64,000 nt of DNA, taken from positions 18,588,501-18,652,500 of the forward strand of contig JARZZO010000004.1 of NCBI GenBank assembly GCA_030544215.1, written 5' to 3'. The notes beneath the pieces were generated by a model. That model was not told where the DNA came from, did no database searches, and worked only from the letters and a program-made list of their open reading frames with translations. This DNA is from Zantedeschia hybrid cultivar (Eukaryota; Streptophyta; Magnoliopsida; Alismatales; Araceae). The position numbers were made by a program, and so were the translations under genes. Positions 59,401-62,637 of the stretch are shown here, piece after piece; the stretch's first letter is position 1, and each line of letters begins with the position of its first letter.

Positions 59401-61558
59401 GTTATCTTGAGGACATTATTGTATCTTTCAGGTTATTTATCCAGCTTTATGACTTCCATCCAAAAGTTCCAAATGGGACCTTCTAAACTGGAAGGGAGAA
59501 AATAATCTTTTGGAAGAAAGATTGACGTGTAGCTATCCCCATATTAGTTAGATTTACTTCCATCTAACAGGGGTGTGATTGGTATGGTTTTCAATCGCAA
59601 ACACTTTGAGCTTCTCGGTCTAAACTCAATTTCACTGAGAGGATAATAGCTCTTGAAGCCATTTATGTAATATTTTAACTTCCAATGAAGGGCTTCAAAG
59701 CTCCATAGTTCAGAGAAAATGAGCTTATGTGGGGAACTGACTAGTACGGCTATCCAACATTATTTAAATCTACCCCCAAAATATTTTTCTGGTTAGAAGT
59801 AATTAAAGACATATATAGGTGCATGGTCTCTATATAACAATTTTATCAAATACATCTCAATCTTTATGTCAAAAGTGGATGCCAATAGTGGTTTCCAACT
59901 AAACTTTTCACCAAATATACCATAAGCAAAGTAATAAAGAATAATGTCAATATAAAGATGAGATACGTACGTTCATACATGCGGAAAATGTCCTTACTTA
60001 TAAGACGGTGGAAGGCTACTCTGCAAGTTATTAAAAGGTAAACTTTTACTCGTGACAATTTTAGCACTTCTTTTTAAAATTTTCCTTTAGACTGTCCCCT
60101 TGTTAAAAAAAGTGGGTCAAATAACAATTGAAGCATCTTAGTGAAACGCCAAAACGTAAATAATTAAATTTACTTAGCTTCATCAAACTGCCTCAAATTT
60201 TTAGGAGCTTCCCAACAGTTCACAATCGTCTCCATTTTATGTGTAGGCATTTGGCTGGAGAAGACCTGCTGTCCTTGGGCATCAGAGAAATAAAGCAGCT
60301 TGAACGCCAGATGAAGATTGGAGTAGAGCGTATTCGCACAAGAAAGGCAATGTGTCTAACCTACAGATTAGTAATTTAATATATAGTACTCCAACTTGAA
60401 GTTATACTAAAGCTTTCTTCTTTGAGGCACATTTTTTTTGTATTGTTTAAGTAGTCCATAGAGTTAAACTTAATTTACTTGAAGGTAAAATTTGCTTAAA
60501 GGTCGTTTGATTTTATGTAAAATACATAAAATGCAGTAAAATGTAATCTTATGTCTCACAAAAATACTGTATTTTGCAGTGTTTTACAGCATATTCACTC
60601 ATACTGAACAACACCTTTAGCAGATATTGAATCTGACTTGGGATGAAAATATGTACCTCTCTCCTTTTGTAATAACCGCATCGGGAATTTGAATTTTAAT
60701 TGATATTTTTTTAGTCATTTTGTACACCTATATGGAATTATGTGTTTATATGAGTGTTCAAATACTGATGTCTATACATACCATGGTTTATCACTATTAA
60801 CGTCAATGGACACTACTTAAACGATCTGCACACCCTTAACGTTGCATACTCATAATACATTATATATTAACACAATGATATCATCTTTCTGCTAGTTATT
60901 CTTTGTCCTTTCTTTTTAAAAATTTTGTTGTTTCATTAGAACATTATGCTCTTATCTATGTTCATTTGAAGACGACTGCTCGTATCCTTCTTTCCTATGC
61001 AGAAGAAGATCATTGCCGAGCACATCAGCTTGTTAAAGAGGAAGGTGAGTTGTACTGGTATAGCGGGACTCCGTAAGTTGACACAAGAGTATACTTACTA
61101 TAAACCAAGAGAAAAAAGCTTCGAGGATGGAAAAAAAACCTAGTAGAAATTTGCTATATATACATATCTAATTTTGTTTCAATAGATTCAATTTCATCCA
61201 AATCAAAAATACCCTAAAAGCCGTTGATACCCCTTCATCTAGATTACAAAAGGGAAAGAGATGTCTCTACAAGTTTTGCCATACTATATCACATTTCCAA
61301 GTTGGTACTACTCTATCGGAAGTATCACAAACTAACATGAGCTCTTGTATTATTTCAGCAAAGAGAGCTCCAAGATGAGAATGCTCATCTCCAAAGGAGG
61401 GTAAGAATTCAAACTATCTTACAACACTAGTTCAAACTATTTCTTAATTATTGATACATTCCTCGATAACCCAAGAATGATACTTGTGCGCACACTTCAA
61501 CATTCAGATGCAGGAAGTAGGGATGGCTCTCGAAGCTGCGAACCGAGTGGATACCTAA
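11737..61558 (+). CDS. TM8-like MIKC MADS-box transcription factor, 7 coding exons
   Basis: A nuclear DNA-binding factor of the MIKC type, expected to bind CArG boxes as a dimer or tetramer. Exons 11737-11918, 12321-12399, 14779-14840, 60247-60346, 61003-61044, 61359-61400 and 61508-61558 join without a stop to 185 residues. MADS domain 1-60 (MGRGKVQLKRIEN, KRRGGLLKKAYELSVLCDAEV), I region 61-87, K-box about 88-169 with heptad Leu/Ile, and a very short C-terminus 170-185. Exon sizes 182/79/62/100/42/42 are the MIKC pattern. The SSHDMDR junction, ERIR..K segment and short C-terminus match my recall of tomato TM8 rather than SEP, AGL6, SVP or FLC; the subfamily call is less sure than the MIKC call. 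All introns are GT-AG except intron 4 (GC-AG). Intron 3 is about 45.4 kb and full of transposons, yet frame and splice sites look intact. Confidence 0.88.
11919..12320 (+). other. MADS intron 1 with a long foldback
   Basis: 402 bp GT-AG intron. Bases about 11978-12157 form an imperfect inverted repeat: GTACATCTATCTATG on the left against CATAGATAGATAGATGTAC on the right, then AAGTCTACTGCT (about 12033-12044) pairing with AGCAGTAGACTT (about 12090-12101) around a loop of roughly 45 nt. It may be a small foldback MITE or a miRNA-precursor-like hairpin. Confidence 0.6.
12321..12399 (+). CDS. MADS gene exon 2 (I region)
   Basis: 79 bp between acceptor CCTCAAACAG and donor GTATGG. Completes codon 61 and encodes 62-87 beginning MDRIISRYRN. 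Size and phase are as in other MIKC second exons. Confidence 0.92.
12540..12586. repeat. (AG)n microsatellite
   Basis: About 23 uninterrupted AG dinucleotides in intron 2. Confidence 0.95.
13486..13795. mobile_element. Two facing SINE-like / tRNA-like segments
   Basis: On +, TGGCTTGGCGGCTAGGTA followed by AGAGTTCGATTTC resembles degenerate box A and box B (13490-13545). On -, near 13795-13700, GGTTGGCTGGTC followed by GAGTTCAAATCTC resembles another pair. Both are decayed and no ends could be placed. Confidence 0.3.
14779..14840 (+). CDS. MADS gene exon 3 (start of K-box)
   Basis: 62 bp between acceptor CAACTGTGCAG and donor GTAAGC. Encodes residues 88-107 (YWRTETENLKDM...) plus two bases of codon 108. 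The missing third base is the first G of the exon at 60247, 45 kb away. Confidence 0.9.
15861..16020. mobile_element. Probable MITE
   Basis: The ends are imperfect inverted copies: TTAGCTTTGATAATTCTG on the left and the reverse complement of CGTTTGTCAAAGCTAA on the right. The interior has mirrored GAATAAG/CTTATTC words. Size about 160-190 bp; the target-site duplication was not resolved. Confidence 0.4.
16130..16531 (-). pseudogene. Copia RT-RNase H fragment
   Basis: Reading the minus strand from 16531, the frame contains DGRRSTSGYAVYL and NLISWSAHKQ, the Copia RNase H motif around the conserved Asp and the SW..K block. After a frameshift near 16260, KKAEYCTVA corresponds to the EAEY segment. 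It belongs to a different Copia lineage from the tandem array, whose equivalent reads DSKSTYGFVF. No LTRs of its own were identified. Confidence 0.75.
16780..17588 (-). repeat. Degraded, internally deleted Copia LTR
   Basis: Aligns piecewise with the array LTR: TTCCGATGGTGTGATGCC (near 16842) against TTCCGTCGGTGCGACACC, then GTGTGACCCTCTAG (17257-17270), then GAACTTCATTATAAA (17471-17485), ending CACCTATTAGTAACA. The middle is missing. It contains a GA microsatellite (about 17073-17105) and a local duplication of ATTAATGGCTTATTTAAG (about 17319 and 17398). Confidence 0.6.
17589..18480. other. Intronic sequence, nothing recognised
   Basis: AT-rich intron 3 sequence. The 75-residue frame at 17589-17816 has no recognisable domain. 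Confidence 0.5.
18519..19172. repeat. Array of imperfect GATGG..CCATC hairpin motifs
   Basis: Nine or ten units resembling TTTTGAGATGGYTAT followed by AACCATCTCAAAA, spaced about 40-120 bp. Clear ones are at 18755-18782, 18875-18902, 18938-18965, 19055-19085, 19100-19128 and 19148-19172. Such arrays are known near the ends of CACTA transposons, but no paired CACTA termini were found. Confidence 0.5.
19503..19848 (-). pseudogene. LINE 3' end, copy in unit A
   Basis: Degenerate copy of the 20492-20826 segment. It begins at the minus-strand poly(A) (T-run 19505-19514), next to a run of 16 G. An AATAAA signal lies on the minus strand just inside. The RNase H frame is disrupted. Confidence 0.5.
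20492..20826 (-). pseudogene. LINE RNase H domain and 3' end, copy in unit B
   Basis: The minus-strand frame carries GDAKMIVKLINNN and FIPKEANQAMHGLS, which match the end of the RNase H domain of plant LINEs (usual forms D-x-K..V..LIN and REGN..AD.LA). A 3'UTR with AATAAA, a C-run and a poly(A) tract (T-run 20492-20502 on +) follow. The catalytic end is decayed (AMHG where the family has AADW-like residues). It is truncated on its upstream side by the LTR at 20827. Confidence 0.6.
20827..24298 (-). mobile_element. Solo LTR (3.47 kb) with perfect TSD GCTCA
   Basis: It begins TGTTACGCCTCGGATCC and ends GGTATAACA, so the termini are TGTTA...TAACA. It is flanked by identical GCTCA at 20822-20826 and 24299-24303. 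There are no internal genes. A minus-strand promoter-like AAATAGAGCC near 23207 and a downstream leader-like region support minus orientation. It could instead be a gene-less non-autonomous LTR element. Confidence 0.65.
24299..24540 (-). pseudogene. Upstream part of the LTR-split LINE
   Basis: Minus-strand frame with NSKILAVKLPLVRD, which resembles the A-E-x-x-A-x-x-x-A-L helix of LINE RNase H that precedes the segment at 20588-20826. The two parts are separated exactly by the LTR and its duplication, with a small frame difference. Weak on its own. Confidence 0.4.
24541..27180. other. Intronic AT-rich sequence, nothing recognised
   Basis: No domain-bearing frame, RNA gene or clear transposon end. 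Contains a short GATA-type microsatellite (about 25905-25930) and long poly(A/T) stretches. Confidence 0.5.
27181..27520. mobile_element. MITE with ~30 bp terminal inverted repeats
   Basis: The left end GCTTTTTAGTCCCTATAG TCTTTCA matches the reverse complement of the right end TGAAAGATTGTGG GGACTAAAAAG with few mismatches. Inner parts are also partly complementary (CTTAAAGCCC left, GGGCTTTAAAG right). Size about 340 bp. The target-site duplication is not clear, so the superfamily is left open. Confidence 0.65.
27522..27655 (+). mobile_element. Possible Helitron 5' end, cut by the Gypsy LTR
   Basis: TCTATACTATAATACTA begins immediately after an A, as at Helitron 5' ends inserted between A and T. 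The segment contains two copies of ACTAAAATAGAGTTCCTATT (27534 and 27628). A 3' CTRR end with hairpin was not found, so the call is tentative. Confidence 0.35.
27656..28010 (+). repeat. Gypsy 5' LTR
   Basis: 355 bp, TGGTCTGGGAGG to ACGGATCA, aligned end to end with the 3' LTR at 56077-56429 at about 90% identity by hand. A TATA-like TATAAAAAGGCC lies at about 27810. Left flank CTGTA corresponds to CCGTC on the right side, a decayed target-site duplication. Confidence 0.85.
28014..28025 (+). other. Gypsy primer-binding site
   Basis: TGGTATTAGAGC, a one-base variant of the initiator tRNA-Met complement, three bases after the LTR end. Confidence 0.8.
28201..29224 (+). pseudogene. Gypsy gag with zinc knuckle (frameshifted)
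   Basis: Gag forms the particle that packages element RNA. Part one (28201-28473) ends INIPTYDGIVNVEKLDAWLD followed by an early TAA; LAWWNGYL and RHFKQLI follow around another in-frame TAG. After a frameshift, part two (28685-29224) has QDYTIEFRR, a Lys-Asn run from an AAAAAT-type repeat (about 28931-28966), and a CCHC zinc knuckle CEHCNITGHVKEKC (29003-29044) with all four ligands present. This order is typical of plant Gypsy gag. At least two stops and one frameshift make it inactive. Confidence 0.85.
29240..30104 (+). pseudogene. Gypsy protease and start of reverse transcriptase
   Basis: The protease region reads IMNTGS, where the family has an Asp-Thr/Ser-Gly active site; here Asp is Asn, so it is inactive. 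The 29495-29974 frame runs into the reverse transcriptase: GVIKPSNSPYGSPVVLVPKK, a TAG in place of Trp at 29972-29974, then IDYRALNKIT and FTKLDIKS. It stops at 30104 where the tandem Copia array is inserted, and resumes at 47291 in the same frame once the GTCTG duplication is allowed for. Confidence 0.88.
30105..31655 (-). repeat. Left LTR of tandem Copia array (3' LTR on minus)
   Basis: 1551 bp, TGTTGGGATTTC to CTAAACTAACA on the + strand. Preceded by GTCTG (30100-30104), identical to GTCTG at 47291-47295 after the right LTR: a perfect 5 bp target-site duplication of the whole array. Confidence 0.95.
31670..32233 (-). pseudogene. Copia RNase H, array copy 1
   Basis: Continues the polyprotein after the TAG at 32234. 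Contains GGDLKLRGFTDSSFQ with the first conserved Asp, STTEAEYIAAAE with the Glu, and CDNNGAI with the third acidic residue, then HQKSKHI and the VADPL tail; natural stop TAG after GDWL. The domain itself looks intact but is cut from the reverse transcriptase by the upstream stop. The polypurine tract and LTR follow within about 15 bases. Confidence 0.9.
32234..33010 (-). pseudogene. Copia reverse transcriptase core, array copy 1
   Basis: Contains MDVKTAFLNG with the first catalytic Asp, LKQASRSWN, and LYVDDILLIGND with the YVDD active site. Ends at a TAG (32234-32236) where HWK-type sequence is expected, and is separated from its N-terminal part by a TGA at 33011-33013 that copy 2 lacks (it has Gly there, in QGIDYDE). 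Enzymatic residues are present, but the open frame is broken on both sides. Confidence 0.92.
33011..33748 (-). pseudogene. Copia integrase C-terminus to reverse transcriptase N-terminus, array copy 1
   Basis: Starts right after the TAG at 33749-33751 with GYALESAAYILN, then STPYEIWKGRKP (first ATG at 33694) and WGCPAHV, the acidic linker rich in Ser/Glu/Asp, and KWIFKRKIG..DTYKARLVAKGY, the start of the Copia reverse transcriptase. Ends at TGA 33011-33013. No catalytic residues are expected in this segment. Confidence 0.9.
33749..35089 (-). CDS. Copia gag(deleted)-protease-integrase, array copy 1
   Basis: A 446-codon frame from an ATG at 35089. Residues 1-56 are the gag N-terminus (MSLNNSLRGILDA, DWFRNLKNVFRSE). 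Then comes a knuckle at 76-89 with Cys76, His84 and Cys89 but Tyr79 where the second Cys belongs. Compared with usual Copia gag, some 150-200 residues between these parts are missing. Protease active site is DTG at 127-129. The pre-integrase zinc site has His263, His268, Cys294 and Cys297; the integrase triad is Asp324, Asp387 and Glu423. It ends at TAG 33749-33751 in place of a Trp codon after LPVSL. Protease and integrase residues are intact; gag is not. Confidence 0.92.
   Translation of the reverse strand: MSLNNSLRGILDALLTYLIYSDWFRNLKNVFRSEHNNFVPGADPLAEPALDAPEAGMIANDKGLKDKDKRVVKGDCLYYKQYGHWKRNCKEFLNDKAHGRVKLSEASDIYMIDINLSVRDSTSWVLDTGCASHICYDVQMLTSKRKLRQGEVELRLGNGAKVAAIAVGTTNLKLPSGDTLLLEDCYYVPSIIKNIISISCLDKIGYRLTIENRSCSIYYGNKLIASAPLVNGLYLLDVSYYNLQIDNALKKSKNCVNQAYMWHCRLGHIGESRLQKLHKHGYLTAFDYESFATCESCLMGKMAKSPFSGHGERAKDILELIHSDVCGPMSTQAKRSFCYFITFTDDFSRFDYVYLMKYKSEAFEKFKEFKNEVEKQLGKSIKALRSDRGGEYLSTNFTQFLKDNSILSQLTPPYTPQMNGVSERRNRTLLDMVRSMMSFSGLPVSL
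35195..35595 (-). repeat. Hairpin array with constant CTTGTGGATAGCACAACAA loop, copy 1
   Basis: Four copies of a 21-bp loop unit (35281-35301, 35391-35411, 35471-35491, 35566-35586), each flanked by its own inverted repeat: TACAG/CTGTA, GATTTAATGG/CCATTAATC, ATGCAGC/GCTACAT, GTAGG/CCTGC. Inside the unit TTGTG and CACAA also pair. Next to them lie CTGTATAAC/GTTATACAG (35199-35221) and GGAGAC/GTCTCC (about 35226-35244). Confidence 0.85.
36440..37010 (-). repeat. AT-rich palindromic-unit array, copy 1
   Basis: About a dozen units of the form TAATYTAAC-N-TTARATTA. Examples: TAATCTAACACTTAGATTA (36462-36480), GATTAATCTAA/TTAGATTAATC with loop CTC (36516-36540), and a 15-bp perfect stem 36628-36642/36660-36674. 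Stem bases change in matching pairs between units (C with G, T with A). Confidence 0.75.
37160..37560 (-). repeat. GC-rich palindromic domain of leader, copy 1
   Basis: Abrupt GC-rich block with repeated GGGCTCGAGCC, GGGCCC and CCGGTC words; an identical block is at 44962-45362 and a diverged one at 4270-4680. Confidence 0.6.
37926..37937 (-). other. Primer-binding site, array copy 1
   Basis: Minus strand TGGTATCAGAGC, complementary to initiator tRNA-Met, one base inside the LTR end at 37939. Confidence 0.93.
37939..39488 (-). repeat. Shared middle LTR of the Copia array
   Basis: 1550 bp. It serves as 5' LTR of copy 1 and 3' LTR of copy 2. Up to about 38408 its variants agree with the right LTR; from about 38481 they mostly agree with the left LTR, as expected for a crossover product. 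Confidence 0.93.
39503..40066 (-). pseudogene. Copia RNase H, array copy 2
   Basis: Nearly identical to 31670-32233 (one visible change in the VADPLAKLL tail, Thr to Ala). Same natural stop, and the same upstream TAG separates it from the reverse transcriptase. Confidence 0.9.
40067..41580 (-). CDS. Copia integrase C-terminus and reverse transcriptase, array copy 2
   Basis: One continuous frame from the TAG at about 41581 to the TAG at 40067; first ATG at 41527, giving 486 residues. It holds STPYEIWKGRKP, the linker, KWIFKRKIG, YRQRQGIDYDE (where copy 1 has a stop), MDVKTAFLN and LYVDDILLIGND. The reverse transcriptase domain therefore looks intact, but it is cut off from RNase H and from the protease/integrase part. 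Confidence 0.9.
41581..42921 (-). pseudogene. Copia gag(deleted)-protease-integrase, array copy 2 (frameshifted)
   Basis: Same start and domains as copy 1 (ATG at 42921, the Tyr-for-Cys knuckle, DTG protease, HHCC site). The 372-residue frame goes out of register inside the integrase core near 41857, where TTCATTAAGTA of copy 1 reads TTATTAGGTA. The frame ends at 41803, before the second catalytic Asp block. The gag deletion and the knuckle substitution are shared with copy 1. Confidence 0.9.
42932..45740 (-). other. Structured leader, array copy 2
   Basis: Repeat of the copy 1 leader. Loop units of the hairpin array at 43113-43133, 43223-43243, 43303-43323 and 43398-43418 (last has TTGTAGATAGC). 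The stem of the fourth is GCAGG/CCTGC, a better pair than GTAGG/CCTGC of copy 1. About 29 bp of the palindromic array present in copy 1 (36470-36500) is missing near 44295. Primer-binding site at about 45728-45739. Confidence 0.8.
45741..47290 (-). repeat. Right LTR of the Copia array (5' LTR on minus)
   Basis: 1550 bp, followed by GTCTG (47291-47295). It carries at least 15 private differences in its right two-thirds relative to the other two LTRs. Confidence 0.94.
47291..47523 (+). pseudogene. Gypsy reverse transcriptase, middle segment
   Basis: Continuation of the Gypsy polymerase between the two Copia insertions. With one copy of GTCTG removed, the codons run K-S-G-Y-H across the junction. 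It contains FEWLVMPF-like sequence and VYLDDILIYSHTW, so the catalytic YLDD is still present, but there are several in-frame stops (for example where LVRPYLD is expected). It ends at 47523 where the second Copia is inserted. Confidence 0.88.
47524..47805 (+). repeat. 5' LTR of second Copia element
   Basis: 282 bp, TGTTAGAATGAG to ATCCTACA, with a 3' partner of the same length at 53556-53837. About 18 differences by hand count (about 6%). Preceded by TGAAG (47519-47523), identical to 53838-53842. Confidence 0.95.
47820..48130 (+). repeat. GC-rich CTGCTGCCGC repeats in Copia leader
   Basis: Degenerate tandem words such as CTGCTGCCGC and TGCTGCGCACCGCCGCTTC (twice, about 47899 and 47957). All six frames are open for long stretches with Ala/Arg/Cys/Pro-rich translations, which are artefacts of the repeat. 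Confidence 0.7.
48131..49376 (+). other. Remaining Copia leader, non-coding
   Basis: AT-rich sequence between the GC repeats and the gag start; nothing recognised. It contains a second TGTTGGGTTCTTGG word (48561) but no LTR. Confidence 0.5.
49377..50243 (+). CDS. Copia gag, second element
   Basis: The particle protein. The frame opens upstream at 49293, but the family start is MASKLIVSELAKLDKLNGTN at 49377, with DMWHKKIRYGL following. The C-terminal CCHC zinc knuckle CYTCGKFGHYKASC (50130-50171) has all ligands. The domain UBN2-like middle (WLSEDKKARSLM, YDTTSEVNTQLLLHRY) is intact. It ends TGA at 50241, and the pol frame overlaps in a different register, so a frameshift mutation or programmed shift separates them. 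This is the only undamaged reading frame of the element. Confidence 0.9.
   Translation: MASKLIVSELAKLDKLNGTNYDMWHKKIRYGLIHDNIEHVFNSNVPKLTDNPGEGDIRKREQWLSEDKKARSLMLMFMEDNLKFFFETYETVRKLCDAIKEKYDTTSEVNTQLLLHRYNSCHMQEGDSVIEHVKKMIIMAKDLSTAGTEVPDRMQVTTILNSLLSSLDMAATILRMSGTVLRVTDLPARLAVEQNIMASRKGQELNLPEVNAIHQKPLSRYHKSQNHSVGPNRPQFKVKAHYKGKKIPRGICYTCGKFGHYKASCPESTETRVNTRKKGEPTKENSSV
50240..51118 (+). pseudogene. Copia protease and integrase, second element
   Basis: Starts IECNAVIIDTNDWWVDSD; the protease active site reads Asp-Ser-Asp where Asp-Ser-Gly is expected. The pre-integrase zinc site is present (LWHFRLGHLG, CEHCLVGKM). In the integrase core HSDICGP carries the first Asp, but the second is Tyr (RTYRGGEY for the usual SDRGGEY), so integration activity is lost. 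A TAA at 51116-51118 ends the frame. Confidence 0.9.
51119..52144 (+). pseudogene. Copia integrase end and reverse transcriptase N-terminus, second element
   Basis: Pieces in one register broken by stops: NGVAERKNR with the catalytic Glu (after TAG in PQ-stop-NG, 51166), FWGEALLTANYILN, a TGA near 51371 in place of Trp, a TAG near 51599, then KWVFKKKIRVDG..DKYKARLVVKGF and ETYSPVAK. Ends at TAA 52142-52144 immediately before MDVKTAFLN. Confidence 0.88.
52145..52993 (+). pseudogene. Copia reverse transcriptase core, second element
   Basis: MDVKTAFLNGELEKD carries the first catalytic Asp and LKQSSKQWY the next conserved block. The active-site YVDD reads YVND (LYVNDILLAGND), losing a metal-binding Asp. 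The start of RNase H (GYFDADFRGD) follows; the frame ends at a TAG in the place of Trp (52991). Confidence 0.92.
53000..53365 (+). pseudogene. Copia RNase H end, second element
   Basis: After a frameshifted stretch with EAEYVACS (near 53030), 53093-53365 reads IYCDNHAAIKLI, RGKHIEIQYHYIRD and IAYPLTKSIP, the Copia RNase H tail. Stop at 53363-53365, followed by (TA)n. Confidence 0.88.
53372..53442. repeat. (TA)n(AAT)n microsatellite in Copia 3' region
   Basis: About 23 TA units run into about eight AAT units, between the pol stop and the 3' LTR. Directly downstream, TCACGGATAGTG occurs twice (53461 and 53499). Confidence 0.93.
53556..53837 (+). repeat. 3' LTR of second Copia element
   Basis: 282 bp partner of 47524-47805, followed by TSD TGAAG (53838-53842). 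Confidence 0.95.
53838..56036 (+). pseudogene. Gypsy reverse transcriptase end, RNase H and integrase
   Basis: Resumes in frame after the Copia TSD. 53838-54376 holds LNRKKCKFEKQ and the reverse transcriptase thumb, then the RNase H start with LEANGSRYVTGAVLMQDGRP and YDKELLALHHAV; the first RNase H Asp (usual form DAS) appears as Asn. Broken by TGA 54374-54376. 54490-54720 has QQFNLVIKYEKG and a DLLSRP-like connection segment. Integrase remains are weak and frameshifted: MVVLVPCKK (about 55068), a stretch corresponding to HPQTDGQTE-type sequence (about 55258-55290), and the C-terminal RFRIGRKG-like tail to about 56036. Many stops; clearly dead. Confidence 0.85.
56077..56429 (+). repeat. Gypsy 3' LTR
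   Basis: 353 bp partner of 27656-28010. Preceded by the purine-rich AACAAGGGGAGCC. The right flank CCGTCAAAACTGAAACC resembles CCATCAAAATTAAAAC at 27559-27574, which shows the interrupted target was a second copy of the left-hand unit. Confidence 0.85.
56645..57068 (-). repeat. Local direct repeat with inverted repeat
   Basis: AGGACAAAAACATAACATCC plus 13 more matching bases occurs at about 56815 and 56973. Between them ATCCTCTAC (about 56871) and GTAGAGGAT (about 56930) are inverted. The open frame 56748-57068 spans it and may be LINE-derived, but no domain is recognised. Confidence 0.55.
57581..59114 (-). pseudogene. LINE reverse transcriptase remnant
   Basis: On the minus strand at about 58236-58168 the frame reads AAGFFASNNGLRQGDP, the plant LINE reverse transcriptase block before the active site. 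Upstream (58806-59114) KASNSPISGWLVHAIRRKLL and APKRWNNEIF match the linker between endonuclease and reverse transcriptase. DNIHLVQ (about 58400) fits the next block. Frameshifts and stops throughout; the ends are not defined. It is oriented opposite to the LINE at 62638-64000. Confidence 0.65.
59115..60246. other. Intron 3 distal sequence, nothing recognised
   Basis: AT-rich; no transposon signature found. It ends in the acceptor of exon 4. Confidence 0.5.
60247..60346 (+). CDS. MADS gene exon 4 (K-box)
   Basis: 100 bp, the standard MIKC exon 4 size. Completes Lys-108 and encodes 109-141 (HLAGEDLLSLGIREIKQLER...). Acceptor TATGTGTAG. The donor at 60347 is GCAATG, not GT; no in-frame GT donor lies at the exon boundary. 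Confidence 0.92.
60347..61002 (+). other. MADS intron 4, GC-AG type
   Basis: Donor AAG|GCAATG, acceptor TTTCCTATGCAG. GC-AG introns are a known minority class in plants; the exon side AAG fits. Confidence 0.75.
61003..61044 (+). CDS. MADS gene exon 5 (K-box)
   Basis: 42 bp between CTATGCAG and GTGAGT. Encodes residues 142-155 (KKIIAEHISLLKRK). Confidence 0.92.
61359..61400 (+). CDS. MADS gene exon 6 (K-box end)
   Basis: 42 bp between TATTTCAG and GTAAGA. Encodes residues 156-169 (QRELQDENAHLQRR). Confidence 0.92.
61508..61558 (+). CDS. MADS gene exon 7 (short C-terminus)
   Basis: Acceptor AACATTCAG. Encodes residues 170-185 (MQEVGMALEAANRVDT) and TAA at 61556-61558. The very short C-terminal region is a further TM8-like trait. 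The 3'UTR end is not placed. Confidence 0.88.
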   Translation: MQEVGMALEAANRVDT

Positions 61559-62637
61559 GAATCGTTTTACTAAAGGTCATGTAGAAATTGGTGATATATA
61601 TGCCCTACATACTCTCAATAAGAGGTCTAGATAACACACGATATGACCTATATTGCATGATTACGTGTGACTTGTCTTTTTTTCTTTTTTTAATTTGTCG
61701 GTGTGAGGTGATCCATGCATACGTACATTGTTGGATAAGTAGTTGCATGCAGGCAATCACTGGTCAGTGATATTGGAATATGGAGGACAAGTCCTATAGC
61801 CGACTGAAGAAAACAGAAAAGAAGAGAGAATAGAAAATGGTGTGTGCATGCATACAAATGTACACACCAGCCAGTACTGTAGGTCTGGCAAAACCTCAAC
61901 TTTAAGCTGCCCAAATAAGGTAGAACTTCCCTTTAACCCTCTCCACAACCAGACGAAAAGGGGAATGATTAGTGTTTTTTACTGTTTGATTCAAACTGAA
62001 AAAGTCAACCTAAGCTAATCAATTTGATTAAAGTTGGTTCAGTCTGAAAGTGATCTTTTTTCTGGTTTAATTTGAATCCAAATTAAACCAAGTAAACTGA
62101 ATTACGTGGGATAAAAAAAGTATAATTGTGTACATGATTTCAAAGTTAAAATGTTTGCTTTTAATTTTAGGATGACTAATCATTATTTTTATGTTTTAAT
62201 AGATTTTTAATATCTACAGTTAATTTAACTCTAAACTGAAAGAAGGTCCATAGAACATAGGCCCATTAGAATCCCACATCGAATTACTCAAATAATATGA
62301 TTTTGGTTCAATATAACTGATTTGAAAATTATTTAGTTTAGTTTCCAAGTATAGTATTACTCGGTTTAATTTCACGAAAATTCTCATAAGAATCAAACCA
62401 AATTAAACTATGAACAGTACTACCAATGACAAAGTTGTTAATTTCAAACCTACGTGCCAGTGCATCCATGACTCTATAACATGATTTCACTTAGATCTTT
62501 CTGAACTTTTTTCTCTACCCTATCGTATGAACCCACTCATATTTGGTCAAAGGTAATTAAATCATTTGCTATGAAAGGTAAAACTACTCTTTTTGCTCGT
62601 CTCATAGACATATCATAATCTAGAGTAAGAGATTTAG
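61559..62637. other. MADS 3' flank, no further gene
   Basis: Non-coding. An 11-bp perfect hairpin GGTTTAATTTG/CAAATTAAACC lies at 62064-62089, in a stretch rich in AAACC/GGTTT words that may be an old transposon. Confidence 0.5.

Larger units (their letters stand above)
14841..60246 (+). other. MADS intron 3, about 45.4 kb, transposon-filled
   Basis: It begins GTAAGC and ends TATGTGTAG, and exons 3 and 4 join in phase to give Lys-108 followed by HLAGEDLLSLG. It contains two MITEs, Copia and LINE fragments, a 1 kb tandem duplication, a 3.47 kb solo LTR and the 28.8 kb Gypsy/Copia nest. Removing the nest and the solo LTR would leave about 13 kb, so the intron was already long. Confidence 0.85.
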
